From: Acanthopleura granulata
Taxonomy: Eukaryota > Mollusca > Polyplacophora > Chitonida > Chitonidae
Length of the DNA stretch: 64,000 nucleotides
Assembly: GCA_016165875.1 (NCBI GenBank)
Contig: JABBOT010000080.1
Span: 41,353,477-41,417,476 of the forward strand
Direction of reading: 5' to 3'
Below the pieces are notes generated by a model. That model saw only the letters and a list, made by a program, of their open reading frames with translations, ran no database searches and was not told the origin of the DNA. Below, piece by piece: positions 22,006 to 33,900 of the stretch. The position numbers and the translations under genes were made by a program. The first letter of the stretch is position 1, and each line of letters starts with the position of its first letter.

Positions 22006-22726
22006 ACGTCTCTGTATCTCGACTGCTCTGGCAATGGGACAATAATGCATATATGGAGCTTTACTTTCATGTATCTAGAGAAGTATCCATCTTGGCTATC
22101 TCGTCAACCAGACTTCCACATTAACATTTCTTGAGAAGAAACGAAACAGATCTTAAATATATCTTAGTGCTAACTCTTTACGTGTTTTTTTCTTATGCCC
22201 TTGGTTTCACAAGAGAAAGTATGCTTAGATTTCTAAATAAAGCCAATATCTCCAATTAGATTTCGGTATTACCAATACCAAGGAAATCTAATTGGATGGG
22301 ATGCATTAGCTATGTTCACAAAGCTAAAGGTATACTGTTAAACAGCTGGAATGTGCATACATGCAATGCAATGCTTGATGGAAAATGTCCATTGTTTACT
22401 GTCTGTGTTCTTGACGCGTCACAATATCATTGGTGGTGCCTGCCATTCATCTTTACAACTGAACATTTTACTACACTTTTAACTTTCCTATTACAGGTAA
22501 CGCTGAACGCCAGCGCTTGTTAATTCACACACACACGCTTCACAACGTTCTAAAATTTCAACTCTTCCACACTTGCAGTATTAAATTGAACAACAATGAA
22601 TACGTAAAAAATCATTTCTTATTTCTTAATTTGAGGGTTAGATAAATGAGCCATGACCGCTTTAACGTTACCCTCCAAAACTCAAAGGGAACAAACCATG
22701 CGTGGCGCTTTCATTTCAGGTCAAAC
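22006..22726. other. Non-coding stretch with a 19-bp hairpin
   Basis: No gene seen. A stem at 22252-22295 pairs CCAATTAGATTTCGGTATT with its complement across an ACC loop; a 3-nt bulge (AAG) is the only defect. Confidence 0.6.
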
Positions 22727-23331
22727 TTAAAGATACTATACCACAGAATTTCGGTATCGTGACTTGTAGATATCTTGAAGTATAATAAAGTAGCTTTGCT
22801 TACTATAGGCTTAGATATAAGTCTTTCATAACAAACTGGGTTGGAAAATCGCATTTTCCTGAACTTTTTTGCAGTATGCATAAACAACACACATTCAACT
22901 TTAGGGCGGCCCGTATTCCAAAATGTCACTCAAGAACACGTGTATGACGTCAAGGTTGTTCCAAAAACGTCAACCAGATGTCGCAAACATTGGTTCAACC
23001 TCACTGTGACGTCATGACAACACAATTGCTTTATTTCGCCGAGAATGGAATGAAATATAAGGGTATAAAAGTTTTCCGAGTGGCCCTCTACACCCATATA
23101 TGGTAATGCTAATTACTTTTCGTGCATAGGCCTACATTAACTTTCGTAGTTCGGGTCGAAATGGAACGCTTTGGGAAATTAATTATTGCTTGAAAACAGA
23201 AGTTCGCAAGATACCGAGGAGGATATTTTCTGAAAGTGCTTAAGTCGGCTATTGGAGGAAAAATACATAGAGTTCAGCTTAAATCGATTAAACCGAAAAT
23301 TTGCAATAATTCTCCAGTATAGTCTCTTTAA
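22727..23331 (+). mobile_element. TTAA-flanked MITE-like element, left copy
   Basis: Bounded by TTAA plus inverted termini (TTAAAGATACTATACCACAG at the left; AATTCTCCAGTATAGTCTC then TTTAAA at the right). Internal blocks CCATATATGGTAA and GGGTCGAAATGGAACG reappear inverted in the copy at 23498-24068. It is non-coding, and the TTAA borders suggest a piggyBac-type target. Confidence 0.7.
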
Positions 23332-23497
23332 ACGAAACATTGGGAGTGGGCATATTTTTCTAATCTCGCGAGATGGTACTATAGCAGCGTGAAAACGGGT
23401 CGCTGTCGAGCCGTTATTACGTCAGAAATGCTTCTTGCGCAACGTCTACAAGGTTACAATGTATCAGTTTCTGCTGTAACACGGTAGTCTAATGTCT

Positions 23498-24068
23498 TTA
23501 AAGAGGCTATACCGGAGAATTATCGCAAAGTTTCGGATAAGTCAATTCAAGTTGAACCTTTTGTATTTTTCCTCCCATAGCCGACTTATGCACTTTCAGA
23601 AAATGTCACCGTCGGTATCTTGCGATTTTTTTGTTTTTAAGCTATAATTAATTTTCAAAAACGTTCCATTTCGACCCGAAATACGAAAGTTAATGTATGT
23701 ACGAAAAATAATGAGAATTACCATATATGGATGTAGGACGCCGCTCTTTCTAAACGAAAGCAATTGTTACGTCATGACGTTACAGAACGATTGAAGACGT
23801 GTACCCAATGTTTGCGTCATCCGGTTGACGTTTTGGAACAATACCGACGTCATGTACATTTTCTTAAGTGCCAGTTTGGAAAATGGGCCGCTCTAAAGGT
23901 TGAATATTCAAGAGTTTATGTGGATATCACAAAAAAGTTCATAAAAATGCGATTTTCCATCTCAATTTGTCTCCCTTTACTTCTATTAAAGCCTACTCAA
24001 AGCTACTCTATCAATTCAAGGGCATATAAAAGTCACAATACAGAAATTCCCTTGAATAGCCTCTTTAA
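23498..24068 (-). mobile_element. TTAA-flanked MITE-like element, inverted right copy
   Basis: Starts TTAAAGAGGCTATACCGGAG, ends GAATAGCCTCTTTAA, and holds CGTTCCATTTCGACCCG and TTACCATATATGG, i.e. the left copy inverted. The 166-bp spacer between the pair resembles 3930-4090. Confidence 0.7.
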
Positions 24069-24101
24069 TATTACGTTGTGGTAAGCAGGTCAATAAAATG
24101 G

Positions 24102-24190
24102 CAATCTCATTAAAATCAGATCGTGAGACCGCTACGCTAAGATGTGGCGTAACGCAGCCACAACAAAGGATTTGATTTTGAATGAGATTG
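24102..24190. mobile_element. 89-bp MITE with 9-bp target duplication
   Basis: Terminal inverted repeats CAATCTCATTAAAATCAGATC and GATTTGATTTTGAATGAGATTG flank a short GC-richer centre. ATAAAATGG stands on both sides (24093-24101, 24191-24199). A 9-bp duplication is typical of Mutator-like elements. Confidence 0.78.
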
Positions 24191-24787
24191 ATAAAATGGC
24201 ATTAGGATGCTGCTTCCGCATGTTTGCCGTTTATCCATTACATACAAGAGTACTAGTTCAGTTAATTAAGCGTTTAGGTACGTTCCAAAATGCTTGAGTA
24301 GAAAATGTGTCAAAGGAGGTAAACATCAAAAATTGTTTAAAATAAAAAATAATGGAAAAAAAATGATCGCAATCATCGTCATTTAGGTTGCATACTCTGA
24401 TGACTTCGAGTTTCAGAGCAAAGGCCTTGCGAGTTTACCCTTTTTGTGTTTTGTATTGAACATATAACCAGGCACATCCCCAGATTTTCGAACAAATGAT
24501 GGTTAACCTGCGACTTTAGACTATATTTCGTGTGTCTTCACATATTTGTATGCAGGGACAGGAACGACAACTCTGGAGAAATTGATGCCTGGTAAACTTA
24601 AAGCATGCTGATAAATTGCGAGATCAAATCGCGACAAATATGTACATGTACATTTGCATATTTTAATGTTTCGTTATCGTTTGAACTGGTTATTACCTTA
24701 AACATCTATATAGCTAAATACCTTTGCCTTTCGTAATTTTGTAACCGTTCATTCGCCAAATCTCGTGTAGATGAGATTTTACTGGAC

Positions 24788-24798
24788 GCCGCCATATT
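24788..24798 (-). promoter_or_regulatory. YY1-like site in the EDC4 promoter
   Basis: AATATGGCGGC reads on the minus strand 165 bp before the EDC4 start codon. It matches the ATGGCGGC core used at many housekeeping-gene starts. No TATA box is evident. Confidence 0.35.
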
Positions 24799-24961
24799 TG
24801 ACCGAGAATATGTAGCATGGTCGTCGTTTTTACCGCGAGAAAAATCATCTGTCAGATTCTATGTTGACTGTTTTGGCTCTCGAGCCGCATCAAGTGATTG
24901 ACTAGTCATCATCTCTATTTTGAGAAGATATTTTTTAACTGTTTTACCAGTGATTGTTGGG

Positions 24962-27900
24962 ATGGATACCCACAAAAGCGGTTCGTCGTCCCTAAACAGT
25001 TCAGATGCAAGTCAGCTCCTGAAAGAGTTGCTGAATGTTGGCAAATCAACAGGTGAGTTATGATATGGACACATTAACATCAGATGCTGAAAGTAGTCAG
25101 CCATAGCTTTCAGTTTCTCTCAGTCATAACAATAACAAATTTCGCCTTTGGGTCTGCTCAAAAGGAAAAAAAATGGACATGTAAAAGTTAATGGAGATAA
25201 TGAAAGTAAATACACAAATGAAAGTAAGTGCATATAAATGAATATAAAAGGAAACCTGTGCATCACTGCAAAGGGACGGTAATGATTGAGTAGCAAATAT
25301 GTCCACGGAGTAACGCAACCTAAAACCACGTTTACACTTACCAGAACCGGACATAACAAGTGGAAATGCGTGGAAGGGACTGCCTCAGTGGAGAAGGTGC
25401 AGCTGTTGATCAGAGTATTAAAAATGGCATCTGCCATTGTGGCTAAAGTTGCTCAAATCTTTCAAGTAATTCTAATACATTGAAAACGTTTTGAATTTAC
25501 ACTGTGATGTCAGTCGCGTAAAACATTTCACACTTAGATCACGGCAATTTCAGGTTTTCGGATCTGTGCATTTATCTGTGCAAAGACCTTGGGTAAGCAT
25601 ACCTACATGTACATGAATGTATACCTTAGCAGTTTGGCCGAAAGGAGGTTTGAATTGAACAAATTGTGAAACGGAGAGCCTTTCGATGTTGCTCTTACCT
25701 GTGGAATATTTTACCCCAAACCACTAAACCTTATTAGTGCCAGTTAATTGTGTTGTTTTCATTCCTGGAAGGCACTGCATTATCATGTTGACTGTAAACA
25801 TCATCTTAACTGCACCACAGACTGTCACAACATAGTGTATGCTTAAGTTGAAATCAACAGTATCAACTTAATGAGAAATACTACATGAGGTTAATCTATC
25901 TTCAGATAGCTTCTAAACTTGTGCACTCCTTACGTTGATAGCACCGAAGCTACAATGGCTGACAGTGCAAAATCGTGTTGTATGTTCAGAGTTCTTGTGC
26001 GCTGCCTTCTCGAAACACATAGCGACATGTAACGACAGTTCATACCCACGGCATTTAGACAACCACAAATGGGGTTGTTTTGCCTTCGTCCTTTACCCTC
26101 CAGCCACCCTCAAAGTACAAAGCCCATGTTACAAGATCCAAATTCGCCACCATAGCCATTATTTCAGTGACACAATCATCGCCGTTGTTCGATTTTCCTG
26201 CACATGGGCATTTTTCCCTACTCTGAACTGGGTTATCATACATCACAAAAATAAAAAGTGATGTTATTTGAAACGAAAATGGGATTCTTTATCGATGCAA
26301 ATATACATTTTGGTCTGCTGTTGTCTTTTCTTTTTAAGCTCATTTCTTATGAGACAGATATGCATCACTGTTACAGCAGGTTGCAAATGCTGGGCAGTTA
26401 ATTTACATAACTATAACTATATATTTCTGTACATGTATCAGTACACACATTTCCAGTTTTCTCCATAACAGTTACTGGTATCTAGTCATCTTCAAACTAG
26501 AAAAATGTATGCTGAGGTGACCTAAGGAAGCCCAGTGTTAGTATTTCTGAATAGGCCTGAGTTAATTTTTTTTGTCGTGAAACATGCTTATGTAATTCAT
26601 TTCTGCTGAATCTGTTAAATGTTTAAAATTGGATAGGTGACCAGAGACATTGATGTAACTGGGTTGTAATGTGTATTCCCTCTTTTCGAAAGTAGGGAGT
26701 TGCGAAAATAAAATAATCTGTAGCAAAAACTGATCGGGAAGTGTCAGTTTATGATTAGTCAGAATATGAAGAAATGTTTTGTTTATATTTGTAGAATCCA
26801 CACTTAGCAGCCTTCATGGAACATCAAAGAATGGAAATTTCAACTTGAACAGGTCTGAAGTTTATGATGGCATCGTTTGTTAAATCGGATAATCTTACAT
26901 ATAAATACTCTCTGTTGTATTATCTCTGTGCCAGAAGCAGTAATAAGATATATGTAGCTTTTTGTTAGAGTTGAATATATTAATACCTTAATGTAACTAG
27001 TAATGATTTTAAACTTTATACACCATTAATATGAAATCTTTAGTTGATTTGCCCTTAAATGTGTAAATAGTTAGTTAACCTTGCCTTCTTTGTAAACCAC
27101 ACAGCTGTTGCATAAATAAAGTATTCTTGGAATCCGGACAAATCACATTAATGTGATCTGATTGGGCAATACCTGGCTGACCCATGGTGTTGTCACTAAG
27201 TGTATCTGTAGTGAGATATACCATTGTCATATGGAACCAATTATCATAAAAGCTGTGGTGTCAAATGAGTAGTAGAGAAGTAGTGAAAGGAAGAAAAAAG
27301 ATATTGTGCATGTTATGATGTCATTGGTGGTGATATGTTACTGTTCTGTTTGTTTTACTAGCTCCCGTGAAGGATCTGGTGATGCATCCAATGCTCAGAC
27401 GCTCACTGAGCTGATGAAGACTATCTACAATTCTGTACCTAGGCAGCAGATGTAAGTTGTCAGTGGGAACTTTTCACAGATTTTGTTTTTGTGTATTCTA
27501 TGCGAATGCATAGCAATACATTATATAGCCATGACAATTTCTCAACTATCAGACCAGAAGTTGTTGACCAAAGTGAAAGGAACAAATACTTCTATAGATG
27601 ATGCAAAAATTTAACCTTTTTGGTGTTCAATTTTGGTACATGTTCTTTTTAGAATGTATTACAGTGAGGAGATTCAGTAAAATGAATTTAACATTTAATG
27701 CGTATTTTTTGTTTTCCTCTGCATGCAGCAATATTTTGTTTTTTTCTGAGGGTCACTAGGGTTTCAGTGCTAGAGCTGACAGTTTGTGATACGTTAATAA
27801 TTCAGAGGACAAATTTTATGTCAGTATATATAAATAGAAATAATTCTGAAGTGATTTAGCATCATTTTTACTATTTTGACAGTGTTAGAGATGTGATCGT

Positions 27901-30900
27901 TTTCTTTTTCTTTTTGTGTGTTTTATGATGTTCATGCCCCACGTACAGAACTTGATCGTTGGCTGCCATCTTGCCTTCTTGGATCATCAGCCATTGATGC
28001 CACCATGCATGAGAACTCAATAAATATTGCATCACTCTTGACATATACCGCTGAATAGAGAAAATCAACAGCAGTCAGTCTGTAGTGGTTTTGGGTTGAT
28101 ACCAGTTGCTGTTTTACTGGAATACCCAGACTCGATCTCAGATCAGCAGAAAGCAGAGACTGACTTTTAGGCAAGCTGTACCGAGTGACATGCAGTGATT
28201 ATGTCAAGGAACTCCTAAATCAGTTTTTAAGAAAATTGAATGCAGGCATCCTATTCTGGAATGGTACAGACCCCTGCCCGTGTGTACCTGCCATAAACAA
28301 TGCAAGTCTTGAACTTATGGTTTAAACTCGTTTTGAAACGCGTCACAAGTCGGTAACAAGAAAGCGTGGACACTGTATAATATATCAGATTTTGTAGTTG
28401 AAGTTAGGTAAACATGGGGTAGGGCATGGCTAAAGAAAATTTATGAAGCTCAACATGTCTTGTTACATGATTTTAAGAGGTTTATTAGTGTCATCTGAGG
28501 TGAAATGGGTTTTGACAACAATCAGATGGGGTTGACAGTGTGCGACCATATGTAGCAGGCCTCTGTGTACATGCTGTATCTGCTCTGTGTACACCACGCC
28601 TCACCTAAAGCATAGTTTGTATAAAAAGAACAGAAACTATGTTGGCTGGATATCAATGCTGGATACCTTTCTTAGGGTTGACATATATACATATATGTAT
28701 ATGGCTTCAAATGTTAAAGAGTTAGTTAGTAAATTATAGTATATCATTTAATTATATACAGACTTTATCTTACTGGAAAAAAAGAAATGTTTTGTGTTTC
28801 TTGTTGGTCATGTTGTTTCCTATGAAAGCAAAAGACGGACCCAAAGAGTTGTTGTCTCTTAGGCCAGTATGGGTGAAATCCCCAGCATGCAAACAATAAT
28901 TTGAATGTTTATCACTAATACGTATTTGCTTTCCACATAAAGCAATTCTCAAACCTCCTGGCTTGCATAACAAACAGTTAATGGATAAAAGTGTGAAATA
29001 TGTGATAGATTTACTTTAGTGTCTCGATCAAAAACAAAAGACAAGGCAACCGAATTATCTCCTTGAAAGAAACCTGAACATTCATCATAGAATACATTTC
29101 AATGCCTATAGGCTCTAGTTCTTCTTTATTTTCGTCTTGTAGGAATATATTTGATATACCAATTGTATGGTTTTTATTTAGATGTAAGCATGTATTGTGT
29201 CTTCACAAATTAGATTTTGGGCTGATTTTAGATTTTTAATTGGATGATTTTTTTTTTTATATTTAGGGAGTTTGAAGTATGAACTTCATGATTTTAGAGT
29301 TAAACTGTTGATCGACAGTTTTGTTAAAGTGTTAGAAAGAGTATGCATATGCATGGCGCTGTTTATGCTCACATGATTTGTGATCTACTGATTTCGAGGG
29401 CAAAGTATAAATTAAGACAAAAAAAGAGGTAAACAAACCATTAAGATAAAATGAATAATTTGGGAGCCCATTCATAGAAAGATTAATGTACAGTTTATCT
29501 AACTTACAACATACCATACTTATGCGTAATAATTTCAGTTGAATCCATGTCATTTTCCATCGTTAATGACTCTTCATGTGACAAAATGACACCTTGATCT
29601 GTTATAGTGGCAGGTAACTGGCATGTGAATGTGGCTCACTGTACATATGGCATTTATACATATCACCTATCTCCTGTTCTGTTTACTTTGCAGCTTGCTA
29701 ACAGGAGATGACAACGTGAATAGTTTCAGTGTGTATGGGAAAGAGGTGGATATAATAGCTAGTAGCTCAAGTAATGTCAGCCATTCCTCAGCTGGAAGCA
29801 ATAAGGTAATCACTGAATCATTATAATCTTGTTTCCTGTAAAGCCTTGCTAGGGGAACTCTCCGAGAGACTGGTTTTCCACGAAATTATGTGCTTTGTCT
29901 TATTATTTAAAGATGAGGGCAACCCGACTTTTTCTGCTAACCAGATCATTATAATGTAAATAAGGAATATAATTCTTGTCAGTAAAGTAGGGTGTTAATA
30001 TCAGTATAACCCTATGAGACTTTTCCAGAAATTTCATTTGCTTTCATTGTGACTCCACCATGGGTTAAAAAAGAATTGTTGAGATATTTTGACTTTGTAT
30101 TTCTGAAAGATGAAGTTCTTTGCAAAATAACATGATCAACCTGGCAGCATCAAATTCTTACACTCGGTAGAATTATGTTTGATTCAAGTTTAACCTGACA
30201 TCATGAAAATATACAAAGATTTGTTCTGCAGTGTGTTCTGACTGGGCAGTCAGCTGGTTATCCCCTAGATACCTGTGATGTTATTTTGGGGGGGAGGCTG
30301 GTTACACATTCTGCTGGTTCATTTCAGGTGAAGATCGTGCCTGTGGTGAATTATGACTGGGAACACCGGCGCTATGTGGGCAGCCTGGTGACCACACACA
30401 AAGGCGGCGAATATGTGGCGTATGTTCTCAAGGGTGAGTAATGACAAGCTGGGAATGACAAGCAAAGTGCAGGTTCAAGTCTGGTCTTGGACAGGGAATT
30501 CGTAGATATCCCAGATCTGACTGCTTCTGGCGCCTTGGTGATAATAAGCGGTCCATGATGCTCATTTGGGAAGTACAACACTCGCTGAAAACCACGTGTC
30601 TTCCACCAGTGTTGGTGGTTTGGGCAGTGCAACAGTCGCTGAAGACGACTTGTCTTCCACCAGTGTTGATGATTTGGGCAGTACAACACTCGCTGAAAAC
30701 CACGTGTCTTCCAAGAGTGTTGGTGGTTTAACTTAACTGTAAGACTACCAAAACAAAGAAAACAAATTTTAATTATAGCGTTAATCAACAGTCAATTGAA
30801 TAAATGAATCATGGCTGTCAGTCACCTTATTGTGTTTAATGTGGAAACATTGCGTGTAGATTTCCTCGCTTATTTTGTAGAAGTAATAGGGACAATAAGC

Positions 30901-33900
30901 AGACAACATCACTTCTGGGGCGCAGTGTTGCGTTTGATGAAGCCCACTTTTTTTTCACCAGTATGGTTTTGGTGTCAGTTTGTGGGTTCATAAGTAACTT
31001 GTAAAAGTTTTGTGGTTTAACCATGGCACTCAAGTTTCCTCCAGCTGTAAACTGACTGCCTTCAGGTAAGTGAAACAGCAATGATTAAATCAGTGTAGTA
31101 TTGTGTAATTCACAGGTACCTGTGGTCATAGGGTATATGTATAATTTGTAAGAATATGCACAGTAATACTGTAACACGTTTTCTAGATGCAGTACAGTCG
31201 CCTTTATGGATATGTTTAGAGTGGAGTTATCAGTGACTGTTGTCATGACAGTTAATATGCTTTGGTTTGTGATCAAGATAACTTAATGAAATCTAAGAAA
31301 AGGAATGTACTTAAAATGTGTCGAAGGCAGCTATGACTCTTCAATAGCAACAACTTTTTTTTAAAACATTTTACTTCTTCCAGGTTTATATGTATAAATG
31401 CACTTTTTCCTGGTTTGTGCTAGTAACCAGAATTGTGTTCATGTGGACACCCTGATCTAATGTCTTAACTCTGCCATCTTTGAAGTGCTTTCAGTTCACA
31501 CCTGAGAAGGCTCATATCATGGAAATCAAAGTCAAACACTCGATATTTCCATGTGTGGATTAATGGAATCATGGTTTTTTACCATTCATAGAGGATGGGA
31601 AGCTTTCATTGTTTGGCTTAGTACTCATTTTTATTGCCATTCCCTGGTGAGAACTGAAAGCACCTTCCAAGACAGCAGAGCTCCACTTTACATCCATGTT
31701 GTTGGTAACGAGACACTATTTATACATTGAATGTTATGTTGCAATAAAGTTCAACTTCTGTGACTGCTTCTGAAGGATAAGATATTATCAGATGTTTATC
31801 ATTGGTGCAGGCAAAAGTGGAGGCATTGTCCGTGTCATCAACAGTCGTAGTGCAGAGAGGGCATTGCTCAAGGATTTCACAGGGCGGGTCATTGACATAG
31901 CCTTTGCTCATACAGATGAAGTGATGCTAGCTGCCGTTGACGAATTAGGCAACCTTTTTGTCTATGAAATAGAAGAAAATGAAGACAGGAAAATTGTGTA
32001 TCCTTTTTGTGACATGCCTGCGTCTACGTGCTGTAGCATCACCGTTTAAAATGAAAATGTAGTTTTGAGGTAACTATGTGATAGTATGGCAATCAGGCCT
32101 GGCATTTTACGATGAGCGATCGATCATTCACATCACTCCCCAAGCAGTTGGAGGAGAAGAATTTTATTTTATACTTGCCCAAAGTAAAAGTATCCCCCCC
32201 TGAAAACGCCTTTTATAACTTGCCCCATTTATAAGTAAAATTGATTGTGGAACGTTGTGTGACTCCATGCAGCATGGACGAAATGGCGCAAGCGACTGCT
32301 GTTCGGTTCAGTATGTTGTTCGCATAACTGGAGCATTTTCAAGCCTGACAAGACCTAGTACCAGTCAGATGGGTATATGAATTCTCATCGTTGTTTTGCA
32401 CTGTCTACTATACCTACGGACCACTAAGTGGTATGAAAGTTCAGTCAATCATGCTGCCAAATTCCATTACTGATTGCAAGTGAAACAACAACCTCCTCCA
32501 CATTTAGGAGTCAAGGAAGCCAACTCAGCTTTTTAACCATAAAAGCCATTCAGGCCATGATTTGGCAAAACGTGAAGACAGAACTCATGGTGCAATAAAT
32601 GGCAGTGGCCAGGTAACCAGGTAATTTGTCACAGGAAGTCCACAGGAGGTCGGATTATTTCTGGGTTTGTCCACTGCTGTGGCTTTTACACCTCTAAGGC
32701 CAATCACAGTGGGTGTTCAGAGACATACCAGCTGGGCCTAGAGAGAACTACATTACTCTCTTCCGGACAAAAGTCTAGTACCTACATATAGTAAATTTTC
32801 TAAATGTTTTAGAGTGATGTAGAATGAAAGTGTTTGTGTTTGTTTATTTATGATAGTGTATCCACCATGGTCATGCATCTTCAACACTAACTAAATAGCA
32901 AACAAATTTCTCTCCCCCCCCCATGGGATTTGCTCATTGTTTGCTCCCTCTGATTACCCTTGGAGAAGAAATGCACTCCTAGTTAATTTTGGGAGAATGA
33001 AACAGCCCCCCCCCCCCCGACTGTTGGGAGGCATTTTATCACTCACCCAGTCTCTCCTTAATGCCAGACCTGTGGGCAATGTATTTGTTTTTATGGCATG
33101 AGGATGTTTCTCGAGTTAGGTACACATCTCCTGTGGATGGGTGTCATGAGGTGGGGGTTCAATCCCAACGTTGGACAGTGAATGTCACTGTTCATTGCCC
33201 CATGCTGGCTCGCCATGACAATCTGGCAGTGATCAATTAGGTAGTGTGTTTGAATCAAACTTTTGCTAAAGTCAGTTGGTTTGTTAGGTACCTGGCAAAG
33301 GCTGGTGGTTTACTCCAATTTTTTCCAACTGTAAAATTAAGGCCATCATATAAGAAAAAAATTTTTCAGTATAATGTTAAATATCAGTCAAATAAATAAA
33401 TAGCATCTCAATTAACCAAAGGAAAACTCTCAAAAATTCTAATTTAATGGATAGTGAACTTCAGACTATCATGTTGCCAATCATCAGCTGCTCTTCATTT
33501 TGCTTAACCCCATGCCAGAACCGCTCTGGTTCTTCATGTAACAAGACCTGCTGGCACAAAAATGAGTGACTTCCACCGTGTGATCTGGTGCCCCTACATC
33601 CCTGAAGATGGGGATGACAGCACTACAGAAGGCTCCGTCAGCGATGTGTCCAAGATACTTGTACTTACGCATGATGAGACGGTGCGAGTTTGTTCACTGG
33701 TTGACCTTCTTAAAGGATATCTGAAAAGGAACTCTGAAACAAAGATAATGGTTTTTAGGGGAATAAAAAAAGATAGACCCCTTTCCCCCTCCCCCTGAAA
33801 AGAAGCAAATAATATGTCTTGATTACTTAATTAAATTCAGTGGAGACCACTTGCCTTCCACCTGTGAAAGGTCACATTAGGGGGAGTTTGCCAGTAACTC

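Noticed and set aside
23364..23373. TCTCGCGAGA as a promoter element
   Set aside because: It is a known promoter palindrome, but here it lies in the spacer of a repeat pair with no gene start nearby.
25935..26261. 108-codon frame in EDC4 intron 1
   Set aside because: No splice signals, composition bias or recognisable motif; such lengths are expected by chance.
30372..30788. 138-codon minus-strand open frame
   Set aside because: It covers EDC4 exon 5 antisense plus a 54-bp tandem repeat; the repetitive frame follows from the period being divisible by three.
32000..32049. Read-through end of EDC4 exon 6
   Set aside because: Splicing at gtatcc (31998) to 33519 gives TALVLHVTRPAGTKM, which aligns with the family; the read-through does not.
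33682..33798. Continuation of the open frame past EDC4 exon 7
   Set aside because: The next exon (34092) restores AEIWSV in phase from the donor at 33682; the read-through tail has no family match.
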